This document shows positions 61,649-64,000 of a DNA stretch of 64,000 bases, one piece after another. This DNA comes from Streptomyces sp. CB02056 (GTDB lineage Bacteria > Actinomycetota > Actinomycetes > Streptomycetales > Streptomycetaceae). Under the pieces are notes generated by a model. That model was given only the letters and a program-made list of their open reading frames with translations, had not been told where the DNA came from and made no database searches. Both the position numbers and the translations under genes were made by a program. The stretch is taken from positions 119,343 to 183,342 of the forward strand of contig NZ_LIPD01000016.1 of NCBI RefSeq assembly GCF_001905545.1, given 5' to 3'. Numbering within the stretch: position 1 is the stretch's first letter; every line of letters begins with the position of its first letter.

Positions 61649-63091
61649 GTGGGGCTCGTTTTCAGCCTGCTGGGGCCGCTGCGGGCCCGGCACGACGGTC
61701 GTGAGCTCGACCTCGGCCGACCGCAGCAGCGGGCCGTGCTCGCGGCCCTGCTGGTCCCGCCGGGGCAGCTGGTGTCCACGGATCGGCTGGTCGAGGACCT
61801 GTGGGGGGCGGACGAAACCCGCTGGCCGAAGGATCCGGTCGGGCAGATCGGCACCCACGTCCACCGGCTGCGGCGGGCCCTGGGCGAGCCCGGGCTGCTG
61901 GTAGGAGCGGCGGGCGGCTACCGGCTGGAGGCGCCGCGTACGGCGGTGGACCTCTTCCGTTACGAGGCCGAGGTGGCGGAGGCCGTCGCGCTGCGTCACC
62001 AGGATCCCCTGCGGGCGCGCGAGTCGCTGGCGCGGGCGCTGGGCGCCTGGGAGGGGCACCGGGCGCTGGACGGGGTGCCCGGGGCGTTCGCCGAGCGGGT
62101 CCGGGAACGGCTGGCGGCCGGGCGGTTCGCGGCGGTGAAGACCCTGCTCGACCTGGACCTGTCGCTCGGCCGGCACGCCGAGGCGCTGGAGCCGCTGGCC
62201 GGGCTGGCGGCCTCGCACCCCCAGGACGAGGAGGTGCACCGGCTGCACCTGCTGGCGCTGCACCGCTGCGGCCGGACGGCGGAGGCGCTGGCGGGGTACG
62301 AGGCGCTGCGTGAGCGGCTGGACGGGGAGCTCGGTCTCGAACCCGCCCCGGCACTGGTCGAACTGGCCGGGCAGATCCGGCGCGGCGAGGCCCCGGTGCT
62401 GCTGCGACGGCTGCCGAGGCCGAGCCAGCTGCCGCCGGACATCCCGGACCTGGTCGGGCGGGCGGCGCAGGTGCGGGAGGCGGAGCGGGTGCTGCGGGCG
62501 GCCGGGGCGCCGGTCCTGGGGCTGTCCGGTCCGGCGGGCTGCGGCGCGTCGGCGCTGGCGGTGCACGTGGCGCACACCGTCCAGGACGCCTTCCCGGACG
62601 GCCGGCTGTACGCGGGCGGCGGCGGGGCCGGTGTGGTGCTCGCCGGCTTCCTGCGGGCGCTGGGGGACCGGCCGGCGGCGGGCGCGGACGTCGAGGAGCT
62701 CGGCGCGCGCTACCGCGGGCTGCTCGCCGGGCGCCGGGTGCTGGTCCTGCTGGACGGGGTGGCCGAGCCGGGCGTGCTGCTGCCGTCGGTGCCCGGCTGC
62801 GCGGCGGTGGTGGCGGGCGCCGAACCGGGCACCCTGCCCGACGGCGCCGTACGGCTCGCGGTGGGACCGCTGGAGCCGCACGACGCCTACGAACTGCTGG
62901 CCCGGATCGCCGGCGCGGACCGGGTCCGGCGGGAGCCGGAGGCGGTGGCCGAGGTGGCCGCGCTCTGCGGCCACCTGCCGGTCCTGCTGCGCACGGCGGC
63001 GGAGCGGCTCGCCTCCCGGCCGCAGTGGTCGGTGGCCGACCTGGTGCGGTGGCTCGCCCTGCGGGCCGACGGGCCGGGGCGGGCCCAGTAA
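61649..63091 (+). CDS. SARP-like regulator with degenerate NTPase domain
   Basis: A 480-residue paralogue of the divergent regulator. It has the DNA-binding domain (about 1-92) and BTAD (about 96-245), then an NB-ARC-like domain (about 260-470), but no TPR part. The P-loop reads GPAGCGAS: Ala300 replaces the Lys that holds the ATP phosphates, so ATP hydrolysis is unlikely. The aspartate strand is kept as VLVLLDGV. GTG 61649 follows GAGGGG; the homology begins two residues later. Confidence 0.88.
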   Translation: MGLVFSLLGPLRARHDGRELDLGRPQQRAVLAALLVPPGQLVSTDRLVEDLWGADETRWPKDPVGQIGTHVHRLRRALGEPGLLVGAAGGYRLEAPRTAVDLFRYEAEVAEAVALRHQDPLRARESLARALGAWEGHRALDGVPGAFAERVRERLAAGRFAAVKTLLDLDLSLGRHAEALEPLAGLAASHPQDEEVHRLHLLALHRCGRTAEALAGYEALRERLDGELGLEPAPALVELAGQIRRGEAPVLLRRLPRPSQLPPDIPDLVGRAAQVREAERVLRAAGAPVLGLSGPAGCGASALAVHVAHTVQDAFPDGRLYAGGGGAGVVLAGFLRALGDRPAAGADVEELGARYRGLLAGRRVLVLLDGVAEPGVLLPSVPGCAAVVAGAEPGTLPDGAVRLAVGPLEPHDAYELLARIAGADRVRREPEAVAEVAALCGHLPVLLRTAAERLASRPQWSVADLVRWLALRADGPGRAQ

Positions 63092-63138
63092 CGCCGGCTC
63101 TCCCGGTGACCCCGGCCTTCTCGGTGACCGGGGCCGGT

Positions 63139-63633
63139 TCAGTAGAGGTCGGAGGAGAAGAGGACTGCGCCGGGGACGGGGCCGGGGTTGGAGGAGTGGG
63201 GGATGCGCGGGATGTCGTTGCCGCCCCAGTAGACGCCGGAGGTGCCGCTGGCGGTGACGGTCAGCTTGGCGTGCGGGTGGCCGTAGGTGCCGGACGACCA
63301 GCAGGCGGCGCCGTTGGCGGAGTAGACGACGAAGTTGCCGTCGACCTGCATGACGGCCTTGTAGCCGCAGCCGACGGTGCCGCTGGCCATCTTGACCTGG
63401 GTCCCGTACTGGTAGACGACGAAGTTGCCGTCGGGCTGCATGATCATCCGGGTGGAGCCGGACTCGATGTACCAGCCCTGGTAGAGCGGCTCGTCGTCCC
63501 AGATGGAGACGTGGTCGACGGCCCGCTCGATCGCGGCCTCCGCGGTACCGGTCGACGCCACGGTCCCGGCCAGGGCGAGCGCGGTGGTGGCGGTGGCCAG
63601 GGCGATCTGCCGGAGGGTCTTCGTCGTCTTCAT
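63139..63633 (-). CDS. Secreted bulb-type (B_lectin) mannose-binding lectin
   Basis: A 164-residue exported protein: signal peptide 1-33 (MKTTKTLRQIALATATTALAL... to AEA), then a beta-prism II lectin. The sugar-site repeats QxDxNxVxY appear as QPDGNFVVY and QVDGNFVVY; a third site is degenerate (TVTASGTSGVYW). One Cys pair is likely (GCGYK and ACWSS). Convergent with the SARP-like gene, 47 bp apart. A third secreted or lectin-type sugar binder within 8 kb. Confidence 0.9.
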   Translation of the reverse strand: MKTTKTLRQIALATATTALALAGTVASTGTAEAAIERAVDHVSIWDDEPLYQGWYIESGSTRMIMQPDGNFVVYQYGTQVKMASGTVGCGYKAVMQVDGNFVVYSANGAACWSSGTYGHPHAKLTVTASGTSGVYWGGNDIPRIPHSSNPGPVPGAVLFSSDLY

Positions 63634-64000
63634 GTACCCGTGCCTCGTGGTTCTCTCGTGCGTTCGCGCCCGCCAGGTCCTCGGGGCGCGGTGTGGCACG
63701 ACCTTGGCGGAAGGCGGTAGACAAACGATGAACGCCGCCGTTTAACGGGCTCCGGGGGCCGGGCCGGCGGGCCGGACCCACGGCGGGACCAGGGGCATTT
63801 GGCTTGGGCCCGGAGTGGGAGTAGTGTCTCCTAGTCGCCTGACAGGGAGCACCGGACACGCAGCCGCGCGGACGGTCCCGGGGTGGCCAATCCTCTGAAA
63901 CACCACTTCCCGGTTCGGGCCGGGTCGCTTCGTCGTTTTCGCGTCGCGGCCTGGTGCGCATTCGGTGTGCATGTTTATTGGGTTGCGGTCGGATTCGCTT
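63634..64000. other. Non-coding right edge
   Basis: 367 bp without a gene I can support. The part at 63720-63750 is AT-richer and probably holds the lectin promoter (minus strand, TTAAAC). From 63800 on, the sequence could be the upstream region of a gene beyond the window; the final 40 bases are AT-rich. Confidence 0.5.

Noticed and set aside
63742..63972. 76-codon minus-strand frame at the right edge
   Set aside because: No binding site or homology; overlaps an AT-richer promoter-like region.

Overview
The window comes from a high-GC actinomycete of the Streptomycetaceae type (Streptomyces, Kitasatospora or a close relative). The evidence is the extreme GC bias at third codon positions, frequent GTG starts, a full 14-gene complex I operon, the futalosine menaquinone genes mqnA and mqnC, BTAD/SARP regulators with NB-ARC domains, LCP and sortase-signal proteins, and many GC-rich perfect stem-loop terminators. 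I saw no rRNA or tRNA gene, CRISPR array, transposase or phage block. Gene order, especially 13-51 kb, looks like the conserved chromosomal core of this family.

Layout. 0-13 kb is mixed accessory and housekeeping content: an ATPase-like anti-sigma-type protein, a GlxA/AraC regulator divergent from an MFS transporter, a GNAT protein, a DUF4229 protein, a LacI regulator, a 1138-residue LPXTG surface protein, a second MFS transporter with a palindromic operator, and a dicarboxylate symporter. 13-22 kb carries a cold-shock gene with a structured leader and then the quinone block: mqnA, a Ser/Thr kinase, mqnC, a catalytically degenerate amidohydrolase-like protein, a DUF3592 protein, menG and a MenJ-like prenyl reductase. 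22-29 kb has a MazG-like hydrolase, a secreted cyclophilin, a TetR/Vat-like acetyltransferase pair with two matching operators, an EamA exporter and a two-component system.

29.4-45.8 kb is nuoA-nuoN, nearly all cistrons coupled through ATGA/GTGA overlaps. It is preceded by a regulatory region with Rex-like sites and interrupted by an unlabelled 38-codon ORF between nuoL and nuoM. 46-51 kb adds a long-chain polyprenyl diphosphate synthase (quinone tail), a response regulator and korAB (2-oxoglutarate:ferredoxin oxidoreductase). The middle of the window is therefore largely about making menaquinone and feeding electrons to it.

51-64 kb is envelope and secretion biology: a VOC protein, an LCP ligase with a DUF6542 membrane partner, a TetR regulator with a palindromic operator, a lipoprotein, then a run of lectins and wall-active enzymes (ricin-type lectin, CHAP hydrolase, lectin-CAP fusion, bulb-type lectin) around two divergent BTAD/NB-ARC regulators. 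One of these regulators has lost its P-loop lysine. Three helically phased GTGCAC boxes lie between them. I consider this last block, together with the nuo control region, the most promising for something not yet described.
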